From positions 50,911,622 through 50,975,621 of the forward strand of contig OX411558.1 in the NCBI GenBank assembly GCA_948146395.1: 64,000 nucleotides of DNA, read 5' to 3'. How positions within the stretch are numbered: position 1 is the first letter of the stretch; each line of letters starts with the position of its first letter. Source of the stretch: Fragum whitleyi (lineage: Eukaryota > Mollusca > Bivalvia > Cardiida > Cardiidae). Positions 21,591 through 33,083 of the stretch are shown piece after piece. The notes under the pieces are model-generated. The model was not told the DNA's origin. It saw nothing but the letters and a program-made list of their open reading frames with translations, and did not search any database. A program made the position numbers and the translations under genes.

Positions 21591-22163
21591 ATGGCCCTTA
21601 GTAATTTACCGAACTTTCCGTCATTTGAGGTGGACGCGGATAAGTCAAATTGTGGAACAAGATGGGAGAAATGGGTTTCGAGGCTAGAAAACCTGTTTGT
21701 TGGATTAAATATTACGGAAGAGGCACAAAAGAGAGCTCTGTTACTTCACTATGCGGGTGAGAAAGTCTTTGATATATATGAAGCTCAAAAAGGCGACGAC
21801 GACGGCACGACTTACGATGGAGCGAAAGAGGTTTTGGACACATACTTCGCCCCACAAAAGAATGTCCAGATGGAAATTTTTACGTTTAGGTGTCATAAAC
21901 AACAGGAATACCAGAGTTTAGATGAATTTGTCATGGAATTAAGAACTCTTGCTAAAAACTGTGACTTTGAAAATGTGGATAAAGAAATATTACAGCAAGT
22001 TATTCAGAATTGTCGTTCTAATCAGTTACGGAGAAGGGCGTTAAGGCAACCCGACAAAGGTTTGCAAGATATTTTAACTTTAGGCAGAATGTTAGAACTT
22101 TCCGAAAAACAAGCCTCAGAAATTGAAACAGAGAACTCCAGTCAACTCTGTAAATCGAGGTAA
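21591..22163 (+). CDS. gag: Ty3/Gypsy Gag (capsid part)
   Basis: 190 codons from ATG at 21591 ('MALSNLPNFPSF'). It has the capsid-like helical pattern of Mag-type Gag: 'RWEKWVSRLENLF', 'KRALLLHYAGEKVFDIYE', a central 'FTFRCHKQQEYQSLDEFV', and 'LRTLAKNC...ILQQVIQNC'. The nucleocapsid zinc knuckles are not in this frame but at the start of the pol frame, so making a complete Gag also needs the frame change. The stop TAA at 22161-22163 is reached as AGG-TAA-G; a +1 shift there enters the pol frame. The protein assembles the particle that packages element RNA. Confidence 0.88.
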   Translation: MALSNLPNFPSFEVDADKSNCGTRWEKWVSRLENLFVGLNITEEAQKRALLLHYAGEKVFDIYEAQKGDDDGTTYDGAKEVLDTYFAPQKNVQMEIFTFRCHKQQEYQSLDEFVMELRTLAKNCDFENVDKEILQQVIQNCRSNQLRRRALRQPDKGLQDILTLGRMLELSEKQASEIETENSSQLCKSR

Positions 22164-25100
22164 GGGAAAATTTCGCAAGCCTCTCCCGAAAAGCAAGATG
22201 ACACCAAATACCAAAAAAGGACATAGGACAACGCCTAAACATAAGTCACGTGATGATGCCGCAAATCTATGTAGGAATTGTGGGTACGAATTTCCGCACA
22301 CGAAAGCGCCTTGTCCAGCTAAAGGGAAAACCTGTAACCTATGTAAAAGGATGAATCACTTTGCTCGCTGCTGCAGGAATCGTGGGAAAAAAGTAAATGA
22401 GGTGACAGACCCAGAACTACAGTCAAGTTCGGAAGACGAGTTCAGTTACAACATATCAGTTAACAGTGTTTGTAATACCAAGTCACCCAAAACAGAAATA
22501 ATACTTAACAATACTCAGATTAAGGCGACTATTGACACAGGATCGAGTGTTAATATAATCGATGAAAGAGCCTTTGCTACTCTAGGAAAGCCTAAGTTGC
22601 AAACAAGACACTTACCGAAACTAATTCCTTACGGTGGTGGACAAACTCTCAAAGTTCTCGGAAGTTGCAAACTCACGATAGAGAAAAATAATAAAATGAT
22701 GGTTGAGAAATTTTTCTTAGTTAAAGGAAACTATGGCACTCTTTTGGGTTACGAGACGGCTAGTGCTCTCGGAGTTGTGAAAATTGTGCAACCTATCAAT
22801 ACGTCTGACTCTATCGAAACAAAATATCCTGGCATATACAAAGGTATAGGAAGGTTAAAAGGACAAACAGTTAAACTACACATCAATAAAGATGTTAAAC
22901 CGGTAGCCCAGAAAAATCGAAGGACACCCTTTCACTTGAGGCACAAAGTTGAAAAGGAAATTAAGAAGCTCTTGGATGACGACATTATTGAAGAAGTCAA
23001 AAATCAATCGACACCATGGGTCTCAGCAATTGTAACCCCGCCGAAGAAAAATGGAGATGTTCGCATTTGCATTGACATGCGCGAGGCAAACAAGGCTATT
23101 GAAAGAGAAAGACACCCCATGCCGACGATCGACGAGCTAATTCACGATCTGAATGGAGCTATGGTCTTCAGTAAGCTAGATCTTGCTTCGGGATACAATC
23201 AGTTGGTCTTAGACGAAGAATCGAGACCGATTACTACATTCATTACGCATCTTGGATTATTCAGATACAAACGACTGAATTTTGGTACAAATTCAGCTTC
23301 TGAAGTATTTCAGAAAACAATAAGTACGGTGATACAGGGGATAAACGGTGCGAAAAATATCTCGGATGACATTCTGGTGTACGGAAAATCGAAAAAGGAA
23401 CATGACATTGCACTTGATATGGTATTCAAGGCATTACATAACAGTGGTCTAACGTTAAACAAAAAGAAGTGTGATTTCGACAAATCAAACGTTACGTTCT
23501 TCGGAGTAGTCTTTGGAGGTTCCGGAATATCTCCAGACCCAATCAAAGTGGAGGCAATCAAACAAATGGAAAGACCCTTAAATGTGTCAGAATTACGTAG
23601 TTTCTTGGGCATGACAGCTTATTGCTCTAGATTTATTAAGAATTACGCTTCAGTTACGGAACCCTTACGGAAGCTAACGCGTAAAGAGGTCGAATGGTCT
23701 TGGGAAGAAAGTCAGCAAAATGCTTTCGAAAAACTGAAAAACGAACTTTCCAGTGAAACGGTTATCACATACTTTGATCCAAATCGGAACATAGAACTCG
23801 TTACGGACGCATCGCCAGTGGGACTATCTGGTATATTAACTCAAGAAGGCAAAGTCGTAGCATACGCTAGTCGCGCGTTAACTCAAACCGAGACGAGATA
23901 CAGCCAAACAGGAAGAGAAGCATTTGCAATTGTATGGGCATGTGAACACTTCAGCATGTATCTAAAAGGTGCGCCATGTTTTACAGTTGTCACCGATCAT
24001 AAGCCATTGACGACTATTTGGACAAAGAAACAACCGCCGTTACGCATTGAACGTTGGGGATTACGTTTACAACCGCTTAAACTAAAAATTGAATATAGGC
24101 CTGGAAAAGACAATCCATCAGATTACATTTCACGACACCCTTTGAAAATCGATCAGGAAACTCGAAATCTAGCCGAGGAATATGTTGCATTTGTTTGCGA
24201 GGAATCGGTCCCAAATGCGATGACTATGGACGAAATCAAAAATGCGTCAATCAATGACCAAACAATACAAAAAGCTATTGAATACACGAAATCTGGGAAA
24301 TGGTACGAATTAAAGACACTCGAGGTCAACGATGACATTAATTTGGAGGAACTACTTTCTTTGAGAAATGTTAAAGACGAACTTACTGTTCATTGTGACA
24401 CTGTTCTTTTGAAAAACGACAAAATCGTTATGCCAAAGTCGTTACGATCAAAAGCAATCAAATTAGGCCACGAGGGACATCAGGGATTATCGCGAACAAA
24501 AAGTTTTATACGATCAAAGGTATGGTTTCCGAATCTCAACGCTGAAATCGAGCACGCGATTCAGGGATGTATGGCGTGTCAGGCTAATACAAAGGAGTCG
24601 AAGCCGAGGGAGCCGCTTAGAATGTCTGAAATGCCTTCTGGTCCATGGCAAAACCTCAGTGCCGACTTCTGTGGTCCGTTAGATACGGGGGAATATCTGT
24701 TGGTGATAATAGATGAATATTCGCGATACCCAGTGGTGGAAATTATTAAATCAGTTTCTGCTAATTCTGTGATTCCGGTAATAGATAAGGTTTTATCTGT
24801 GTTTGGTGTGCCGGTAGTGATGAAAACGGATAACGGTAGTCCGTTCAACAGCTATCAGTTTAAAAGTTATGCTAAGAAAATGGGTTTTGTGCACAGGAAA
24901 ATTACACCATTGTGGCCAAGGGCAAATGCTCAGGCAGAGTCATTTAATAAGCCTTTAATTAAAAGTGTGAGATCTGCAAAGTTAGAAGGAAAAAAGTGGA
25001 AAGAAGAAATGTTCAGATTTCTCAGGCAATACAGAGCAACACCTCATACTGTAACAGGTTACTCTCCTTTTCGTTTATTATTTCAGCGTGAGGCAAGAAC

Positions 25101-25575
25101 TCGCTTGCCACAGGCAGTTGTAGCTAACGAAAAAAGGGTTAACATTGATGAACACGCAAGGACAAATGACGAAAAAAGCAAATCCTATAGCAAATTATAT
25201 CAAGATAACAAAAATCGAGCGATCGATAAGAATATCGCACTTGGAGATAAAGTCTTGCTCTGTAATGGCGATAAATCTAAAATGAATACAAGTTTCAAAC
25301 CAGTTCCATATAAGGTCATAAATAAAAAGGGTCCGATGATTACTGTTGAAAATAATGGTCATAGGGTAACTAGAAATTCTTCATTTATGAAAAAGGTTTC
25401 TGATAAACTCTCTGGTCCGAAACATTTCACGGTGGAGGAGAATGACTTAATGGAAGACGAAGGATTTGACAACGTTATAGATACTGGAACTGATAAAATC
25501 TTGAATGAAAGGCCAATTCGAAATCGACGTTCGCCAAAGTATTTAGACGATTACGTGTGGAAAGGAAAACGTTAA
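22123..25575 (+). CDS. pol: Ty3/Gypsy NC-protease-RT-RNaseH-integrase polyprotein
   Basis: Open from at least 22123 (overlapping gag by 41 bp, +1 relative frame); 1150 codons counted from there, probably entered by frameshift, not by its own start. Two zinc knuckles: C50-C53-H59-C64 and C71-C74-H79-C83/84. Aspartic protease: D138 in 'IDTGSS'. RT: 'VFSKLDLASGYNQ' (D353) and 'ISDDILVYG' (D415-D416); Ile-Ser in place of Tyr-x before DD is usual in the Mag/SURL lineage. RNase H: D562 in 'VTDASPVG'. Integrase: H783-H786-C816-C819 zinc site, then D848, D903, E939 with the classic 35-residue spacing. No chromodomain and no env follow. No internal stops, so it may be functional; it copies RNA to DNA and integrates it. 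Confidence 0.95.
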   Translation: MKQRTPVNSVNRGKGKFRKPLPKSKMTPNTKKGHRTTPKHKSRDDAANLCRNCGYEFPHTKAPCPAKGKTCNLCKRMNHFARCCRNRGKKVNEVTDPELQSSSEDEFSYNISVNSVCNTKSPKTEIILNNTQIKATIDTGSSVNIIDERAFATLGKPKLQTRHLPKLIPYGGGQTLKVLGSCKLTIEKNNKMMVEKFFLVKGNYGTLLGYETASALGVVKIVQPINTSDSIETKYPGIYKGIGRLKGQTVKLHINKDVKPVAQKNRRTPFHLRHKVEKEIKKLLDDDIIEEVKNQSTPWVSAIVTPPKKNGDVRICIDMREANKAIERERHPMPTIDELIHDLNGAMVFSKLDLASGYNQLVLDEESRPITTFITHLGLFRYKRLNFGTNSASEVFQKTISTVIQGINGAKNISDDILVYGKSKKEHDIALDMVFKALHNSGLTLNKKKCDFDKSNVTFFGVVFGGSGISPDPIKVEAIKQMERPLNVSELRSFLGMTAYCSRFIKNYASVTEPLRKLTRKEVEWSWEESQQNAFEKLKNELSSETVITYFDPNRNIELVTDASPVGLSGILTQEGKVVAYASRALTQTETRYSQTGREAFAIVWACEHFSMYLKGAPCFTVVTDHKPLTTIWTKKQPPLRIERWGLRLQPLKLKIEYRPGKDNPSDYISRHPLKIDQETRNLAEEYVAFVCEESVPNAMTMDEIKNASINDQTIQKAIEYTKSGKWYELKTLEVNDDINLEELLSLRNVKDELTVHCDTVLLKNDKIVMPKSLRSKAIKLGHEGHQGLSRTKSFIRSKVWFPNLNAEIEHAIQGCMACQANTKESKPREPLRMSEMPSGPWQNLSADFCGPLDTGEYLLVIIDEYSRYPVVEIIKSVSANSVIPVIDKVLSVFGVPVVMKTDNGSPFNSYQFKSYAKKMGFVHRKITPLWPRANAQAESFNKPLIKSVRSAKLEGKKWKEEMFRFLRQYRATPHTVTGYSPFRLLFQREARTRLPQAVVANEKRVNIDEHARTNDEKSKSYSKLYQDNKNRAIDKNIALGDKVLLCNGDKSKMNTSFKPVPYKVINKKGPMITVENNGHRVTRNSSFMKKVSDKLSGPKHFTVEENDLMEDEGFDNVIDTGTDKILNERPIRNRRSPKYLDDYVWKGKR
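22156..22164 (+). promoter_or_regulatory. Candidate +1 frameshift site (TCG-AGG-TAA-G)
   Basis: The gag frame reads TCG AGG TAA; pol continues as AAG after skipping the T. A slowly decoded stop codon in the A site is the known driver of +1 shifting in several systems. The actual slip position within the 41-bp overlap is inferred; a one-base indel is the alternative. Confidence 0.4.
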
Positions 25576-26208
25576 AAACAGACATACTTTTATTTGTTTC
25601 AAGTTAAGAAAGGAATAAGAAAATACTAGTGTTCATGCGAAGAATATTGCTCCCTTTTAAGAAATGCACCGGAGACCGTAGATAGGTGAAATGAGCACTG
25701 GACTAATGCCATAAATCTGACTTGTTATCCGTTAATAGCCATTACTCCCGCGGTTTGTTTTCTTTAGTCAGCTAGGGGGTCGGGGCTGATTCTTAATGTC
25801 CTGTTATATCCACTGCACATCAATATCCAGGAATAACTTGTGTTAGTGTCTAGTTTGTCTCAAGATCTTATCTTGGAATTTTAATATGTTTTGTTCCTTT
25901 AAGAAACTCTGTTAAACATGAACTTACAACACATCCAGACCGCTTACATTTTGAAGAAGATTCGAATGATTTATTTAATAAATTGATAATATGCAATTGG
26001 CAACGTTGTATAGTAAAACCCAAACTTGAATTTTGAAGTTAATTACATATTTTTTTCTTAACAAAATCCTTTTATAAATTTCGTCTGCCTTGTAACTAAA
26101 GTTTGTACTGTAGTTATGATGTTATGATTGCTTTTGTCTTAACTATATATGGTAGCCGGTTTATGTGTAAGGAGTTTTGTTCTGCCTTGTCGTACAAGCT
26201 AGCTTTTT
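25576..26208. other. Post-pol interior of LTR element, non-coding
   Basis: Just after pol there is a purine-rich run (about 25607-25626) but no LTR follows it, where a standard element would end. No open frame of note. Confidence 0.45.
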
Positions 26209-26210
26209 AT

Positions 26211-26275
26211 AGCAACGCGGTATAGCTCTCGCTTTTGGACAAAGAGGTCCTTGGTTCGGATCCTAACGAAGTTGC
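26211..26275 (+). repeat. tRNA-like sequence (SINE head or tRNA relic)
   Basis: Internal promoter-like boxes: 'TATAGCTCTCG' (A box-like) and 'GGTTCGGATCC' (B box-like). The ends GCAAC and GTTGC pair as a short acceptor-like stem. It is not a clean tRNA cloverleaf. Confidence 0.4.
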
Positions 26276-28279
26276 ATATTTATTTACCGGGGACATTACC
26301 TGTAAAAATATTGACAGGGTATTGTTTTCTGGAACTCTGTGACAACTAAAGAGATGTTTAGGGTTGTAATTACAGCCTGTGATTTCTTTTATTTAAAAAT
26401 AATGCATGTATGTCTTTAGGTCGAAAATTTATTTTTTTTTAAAGAGAAATAGTATTCAACAAATTATAATTATCAACTTTCATAGTTAGAAAAAAACTTC
26501 AGGTAGAGTGCTTCCATTCTATATGTACCGGCAAATTTTCTACCATACATGCATAGACAAGAAACAGGTGATTATTTTACTGACACCTAAAGCAATTATT
26601 TAAGTTTAAATTTTACGAAACTGGCATTCTTGGGTTAGTTGCCATGGTGATCACCATCAAGCATAGGAGGTTGTAATGAGCACACACATTTCAAAGACAT
26701 AGACACATTACACGAACACTTTAGTTAAGAAATTTCTCCTGTTTCAAAAATATTTTTTGACAACAAAAACATTAACTTCACATCTATTTCAAACAACAAC
26801 ATTTGAATTGAAATGTGAAATCCGTGTTTTGACTGAAAGAAACCTCTATAATCATACTAGTGACAAAACTGAATTTTGATATTTAAAGGATAGCAAATTT
26901 TCGTGTAATGTGATTGGCTTTCTCTATATGTATCAAGTACAAAGGATATCACTTTTTAAAGCACTAGCATTGAACAACATTGAGCTAGTGAATACAAAGT
27001 ACAAGTTTATTGTAGAACGAAACTTAGTCATACACTAAGGAAAACTGACAAATCGAGATTTCCCCAAAATGTCAAAGTTTAGATTTTTATCGTTAAATTA
27101 ACCGACGTGATAATGAAGGACATGTAATAAAATGTCGCTTACTTAAGTAGAGCCACCGTCGGAAGGCATCAGGCTCGAAATCATGGAAGGGATGGGGTGG
27201 GTGGGTTGGGATGAGGATCATATTTCTTATATCCCATAGCTTCCGATATATGCATTACATCAGCGGGTTTAAAATCGTAAATCTATGTGGAATGAGTGGC
27301 TGGAGATTCGGAAAGCATATATCTTCGTAAGAGGAATACCAGGAACTCATGGTCAGTAGCCCCAGCTTCCGAGATATGACTGGAAAATTGTTACAAAGCG
27401 ATGTAAAGGCTTATTTCAATAAAAAAATCAATTGTAAGTTAAGTTATAATTGCACACCCTGTTTACCTTTTTGATTCGAAGCATCATGAAACCATCGAAA
27501 GAAGTTCCATTCGGTCTGAGTTAAAATAGTTAGTCCGCACAGCTGGTAAAGCCTGACAGGGATCGTTACTTTTCGCACTTCCAAGATAACCCCTTATTGC
27601 CAGGTCACAATTCATGTAAAAAACCAGCTTCATGTACAGGATGTTAAATGCACTCACCGCGAGCAGAATCCAGGCTAGTGATCGTTCAATTTCGGACATA
27701 CCGAGTTCGCTTTCAAAAATGACAGGCTGGTGGGCAATCCATAATTTGAATACAAAAAAAGGTTTAACGTTGTAGGTTAAAAATCGTTGAGAGTTGAAGA
27801 ATCCATCGTCGATATTGTTATGCTAGTAAGGAAGCCCGCCGATCATCGTGAGTACCCTAAGTAGGCAATGTCTTCAATTTTGGAAAACATACATCAACAT
27901 CGCTAATTGTGTTCATCCTGAACAAAATTTGCGATATAGGAATACCTCCCATTAAATTCACTCAAAACTCGATCCACACACTCATTCAATTTCATTCCTA
28001 AATCATTTGAAAAATTTTCACCTTGTCAATTTCACGATGTTGTTAACTGTAGAAGCAGATAACCATGGGTATTCTCGTAGCAAGAGTCGTCGCTAGCGCG
28101 ATTTGGGTTGCAGAAAAAAGGGGAAAACATCAGAATCAAGCCTCCATATTTGAATTATATACGGGGTTAAAAGATTCATTTTTTTTCTTCTTTCCCGTTA
28201 ACATAAGGACATATTTTCTTTCGCTTTCTTTCCAAGACAAACGAGTAAATATTGATAGAGATTGTATATTGACTTTCTT
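26276..28279. other. Non-coding interior of LTR element
   Basis: No convincing gene. A 71-codon minus-strand frame (27484-27699) has a hydrophobic N-terminal stretch but no other support. 27300-27380 shows weak similarity to the SINE body ('GAGGAATACCAGGAA'). Confidence 0.3.
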
Positions 28280-28556
28280 TGATTGATTGATTGAATGGAG
28301 TTTAACGCCGCTTTCAACATTATTTCAGCTATCGCGGCGGCACGAGCACCTAACAATGGATTCCTGTTATTTCTCTCACCAGTACAACCATTACATCCTT
28401 TCCTAGCCTCCAGCTACTATCTCACATAGGTCTACGATTATCAACCCATTGGTGAGGGACAAATTGTCGGAAAGAATGAGTGCCGCCGTCGGGGATCGAA
28501 CCCGGGACCTCTAGAATGACCGTCCGTCGCGCTACCAACTGCGCTATGACGGCGGC
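28280..28556 (-). mobile_element. tRNA-derived SINE, apparently full-length
   Basis: Read on the minus strand: a 75-nt tRNA-like head (28556-28482) with perfect 7-bp acceptor arms GCCGCCG/CGGCGGC, A box 'TAGCGCAGTTGG' and B box 'GGTTCGATCCC'. The body contains 'GACCTATGTGAGAT' and 'TAGCTGGAGGCTA', and the tail is a CAAT repeat at 28280-28295. Head-like sequence most resembles elongator tRNA-Met. Truncated relatives on the plus strand are at 46470-46682 and 41516-41615. Confidence 0.85.
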
Positions 28557-30400
28557 TGTAAAGTTTTGAACAAAGAAAGAAGGGCAAACTGGTGGTAAAG
28601 GAGAGCAAAAATGTTTGTTGTCCTCTTTTTCTAATATAGCCCATTTTTTGGTACGACAAGATGAAAGGGCGGATGCATATGTCGTATGTTCCTCGTACGC
28701 TGAAAGACAAAAGACAACGCGGATCAATAAATTTTAAACGATAATTACATACACATGTACGCTTACAAATCATCTTTTCGATGCATTGTAAGATTTTCAT
28801 ACGCTTTGCATTCTCAATTCATCCGTTAGTGCAGTGGCACCGGGCCTTAGACCTTTGAAGGAGAAAAGTTGTGCATAAGAACCACAACATTCTTGTTGCA
28901 AAATTTTGGGATTATTGTCCTTTGTGCTATTATTATGACTCAGATTTTTTTCCGGAGCATCTCTGTATGTAAATTTGCTATCAACTTCAAGCTTCAGTGG
29001 TGAAAAGATCCTTTAAAATGATATTACAATGCACAGGAACCATAACTATTCCCTGTTTGATTTTTGAAGCTATTGAAATTTCTATTTTGTATTTAAAATG
29101 AAAATATTTTATCGAAATTAAGGAACTAGTTTATGAAAGAAAGCGAGATGGAATATACAAGTCTTGCAATTTATGTGATAAGTAATGCAAAAATGACCTC
29201 CCGGGAACTTCGTAAAATAAATATCTTAGAGAGATATTGGTTCCAGTAGAGGGTCAGCCGGTGTTCGCATTTCAAAGTTTTTCTTACTGGAAAGAAGAAA
29301 GATCATCACAGATTCAGAAAAAAAGCCAAAGGCAAAATGTTACGCCTGTGAACAGTCCGCACAGTCTGGCTATGATTGACTCGTCACGCAATACCAAGAA
29401 GATTCCTTTTCGCCTGACGGGTCATATTTGCAACTCACTTCTCTTTTCACAAGATCATTTAGAATGATGCATTTTCTTTTTTTGGTGTGAAAACGAAACA
29501 TTTTCCTCGAATACATGTTATCCATGTAATCCAAGATTCTAAAGCTACATGTATATGGATTCAATACCAGCTGCCCTTTTTAATGACCATTACATGTAAT
29601 TAATAGTTCACAAATTTAGTGAGATATGTCAAAATACCTCCGTTGCCATAGCTACAATTCATACTGGAGGTTGTTTTCAGTTTTGCCAAACATCTTAAAC
29701 TTTCCAATACTTTTATGTATGTCTGACAAAATCAAGAATCTGATATACCAATCGAGTAGTCAAAATGATACACCTCACATGCATTTTGTTTTAAAATCCG
29801 ATTTAAAGTGTATGTTGCTAAATGTACTATCAAGAGACTTTTTTATAACAGAAATATTATGAAACAATCGTATGTGATGTAACCTTTAGTAATAATACTA
29901 ATTTCAAAACGTTTTATTTTTGCGTAATGGCGAGAAATTGAGAGATTAAAATTTGAAGACTTTGATCAGAATGTGCGGATGCAGAGACAGATCTGAGTCT
30001 GGGTGTTACGCACATGTAGAAAAAAAAAAAACCATCAGGAAGGATTATGCATTTTTCAGACATGTTGACTTGCGAGAAAAATTTAGTGATCATATATTTT
30101 TCTTGCTTTCCTTTCTTTTTCTTAATATTTCAATAGATTCGTTATTTAACCAATACATTGTGCTTAGAATTGCGTATCTATTTTAACCAACAGAGCAGAA
30201 TAGATTTTTGTAAGTCGACTAGTACAAAGCAGACAAGAGTCATAAAAAAGAGGGTTCCTGGCACTTTATCGGATAGTTTTGCGAGTCCTAATTACCATAT
30301 GGGAGTCTCGGACTCGAAAAAACTGCTCATCTTAAAACCATGGTCATATTTAAGACATATTTCTATTTTGACAATTTCTTATACCGGTATGTGTCCGTAA
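28557..30400. other. Non-coding interior of LTR element
   Basis: Short frames only. 29345-29440 contains a relative of the CAGTCTG / GACGGGTCA dispersed repeat seen at 12024-12120. Confidence 0.3.
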
Positions 30401-30930
30401 AGCCTAGTTTACATTTGGATTAAGGAGCCCGTACGGCGCCCGTAACTCGCCACAATTCAAAAATCGTGCGACGAACGAGCAGCGACATACGGTGTCCATG
30501 CGATCATCGCATGGTTTTACGGGTGTCGCAGAACCTTGCTATTTTTTATAAGAAATAGGAATACAAATTTTTAAAATTGCAAGACCGTACGGAGAGCGTA
30601 GTCCGTAGACATGTCGTCTAGACATCGCATGATCGCCGCACGGACATCGAAAGGCTACCGTATGATGTTTTGCCTGTAAGTATAGAACGGATCATCCTAG
30701 GGTCCCCGCGCGGGTTCCGCCCAATGGTTGTACGGCGGCTGCACTGTCTACAGTGTATAAAGTTGTCAAATCGCACAATTCTCGAAGCGGGGGTCGCACA
30801 TTTACCTTGCGATGGCCGCAAGGGTACCTCAATGATTCTTGTGACAGCTTTATGAAACCCGTGCGGACACCGCGCGATTTGTGAATCGTGGCAATATCGT
30901 AAGGCGATCGTGGCAAATGTTAACTAGGCT
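30401..30930. mobile_element. PIF/Harbinger-like MITE (530 bp, TAA flanks)
   Basis: Termini AGCCTAGTTTACATTTG (left) and its inverted counterpart CAAATGTTAACTAGGCT (right). Three-base TAA occurs on both sides (30398-30400 and 30931-30933), matching the TWA target duplication of PIF/Harbinger. The interior is GC-richer than its surroundings, full of short inverted CGTACGG/GCGATC motifs, and has no transposase. The short frames inside are shadows. Confidence 0.8.
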
Positions 30931-30933
30931 TAA

Positions 30934-33083
30934 AGCAGAGAAGAAGAAATGCGTTAGTGTTACTCAGTTATTAAATGTAGAATATGTATTTGCAAATTCC
31001 TCAAACTTGAGAAAAAATGGGGATACCAGGTAATGGTTTGATGCCCCCTTATTCGACATCCATGTTCTTGCTGACCTGCATAATATAATTAATGGATCGC
31101 CCAACTATTGCAAATGCAGTCTATTTTGGTTATGTTATTTTAAATACCATATGAAATTCTTAGCATGATACTCAACCGGTTATTACCGGGACTCTAAAAT
31201 CATATCGTCTGTGAGCGACCAAAATCTCATATAGCCCCAGTGTATTCAAGCCGTAAAAACGAGGTTTAAGTCTCTAGCCGACGATATACCAAAATTTATT
31301 GTTACAAGAATTTAAACCATGATTTTGAACATTTCAGTGCAATAATTTAACTAAGTTTGATTGCTATTCTCTTGTACGTTTTTGTAAACACTTTTTGTAA
31401 TATTGTTTCGGTGGCCTAAATTGTGCAATATATATATATATAAATCTTATTCGTAAATACCCAAGTACTCACAGAAATTAGCTGATACCCTTTTTTAACC
31501 TTTTAAGTACTAGATCTCCTTTTTGTAGAAATATGCTCAAATAATTCGATTTTGTGACATTTCCATTTCGGAAATAGTATACCTACCTCAATAGAAAAAA
31601 TGGTGAATGAACATATAAGCACAAAACTGTATTATAAAGTCTCGAAAACAATATTACCAATGTACGACAAAAACCTCGTAACTCACGTTCTTTCAAGCTG
31701 TAGATACGAGGTTTAAGCCTTCCGCTTACGATATACCAATTTTACTACTGAGAATTGCATCATGGGTGGTTTTGAAATTTCCCAGGCAATGGTTTGATTT
31801 TATCTATGACTGTTACATTGAACTTGACACTATTCAGTGAAAATATTAACGGTAGTCTAAATATGACCGAAACGGCGGCACATATCTTTCTTAGTAGTGC
31901 TGATGGAAGAAATACCAGGAATATAATGTTGGGTGCTCCAACTGTCATGTTATACATGAAAAAAATACAAAAAAAACCCAACCTTAGTTGCACCATCTAT
32001 AGAAATCATATTTTCGAGGTAGCTTTTTCGACCTTTGCAGAATAAGATCAATTACGACGACAGACATTCAATGATCAAAAAGGCTCGTCCCCATGAAACA
32101 CCATGTGCTCAGGTGAGCTGAAAGTTAGCTGAACATTCAGGAAATAGAAAACGTTAAACATAAACAGTGTTCAGGATAGCGTGCGGCCTACCTTGAACAT
32201 ACCGGACGTTGGCGCTTTAAAACTGATATTTTAAAATAAATAGATGAATGCTTCAATGTTTCATCATAAACCATGACAGAAAAAAATCTGCCATATTTGT
32301 TTGCCATACTCAGCATGTCGCTCGCCAATCATCGTTTGCATTTCAATAAATGAATACTGAATAGATTTAGAACATTTTCCAAAAGTAAAAAGGTTAATCT
32401 CGGTCAGTCCGATCATTTTGCACAGTCTAGTCAGGATTTGTATACATTTTTTTTAAATAAGAGCCTTCGAACGTTTTAAGTAACATTTTTGCGTAAATGA
32501 TGAAATGTATGTTCTTGTGTATGAAAGGAAGCGAGACATTGACTAATGTTCGGCATTATCATTTATAGAAGTTTAGGCGTGAAAGCATTCAACAACGCAT
32601 CATCATATCTCTGAACACCCACCCCACCCCCCAACTCATCTTTCCAAAAAGAAAGATCGTAGAGCTTCCACGGGGCGCATTTCCTTCTATTTACTTCAAA
32701 TTTTGTTTTCTTTCCAAAAGGCTCTAAGGCCACATGTTAAATTCGAGCCGCAATCATGGTTCCAGATGTGTTATCTATGGGAATGAAATGACCATTGCAT
32801 GTAATTAATTGTTGGACATATCAAATTTTGATTGCGTTGCTATGGTTACAATGGAAGAAAAAACAATATTTTTCCCAACAAGTGTAACATCTTAGCTTGT
32901 TAAATAAAATACCGAACTTTTAAGAGAGTCGATTCAGGCTAGCTCAACGGTAACGATTTTGGCTGCAAATCCTGGGTTGAGAGTTCGAACAACGACTTGG
33001 CAAGATTCATACGGCAAAATTAACAAAAGTCTTTGTGACACGAGTCATTATTCTCCAACCTAGCACGTTTGATAATTAGTACG
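30934..33083. other. Non-coding interior of LTR element
   Basis: Direct near-repeats around 'ACGAGGTTTAAG' plus 'ACGATATACCAA' (about 31260-31295 and 31700-31740). A palindromic 'GTGCTCAGGTGAGCT' at about 32105-32121 resembles the left end of the 46897 element on the opposite strand. A tRNA-like patch lies at 32930-33000 ('TAGCTCAACGGTAA', 'AGTTCGAAC'). No gene. Confidence 0.35.

Noticed and set aside
25600..25700. 3' LTR directly after pol
   Set aside because: A purine-rich run is present, but no TGTTAT...ATAACA sequence follows; the only second LTR is at 36053.
27484..27699. Minus-strand 71-codon frame as a secreted protein
   Set aside because: One hydrophobic stretch alone; no cysteine pattern, splice sites or homologue recognised.
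28482..28556. A functional tRNA gene
   Set aside because: The acceptor stem and boxes are good, but the anticodon arm does not pair cleanly and the sequence continues into a SINE body with a CAAT tail.
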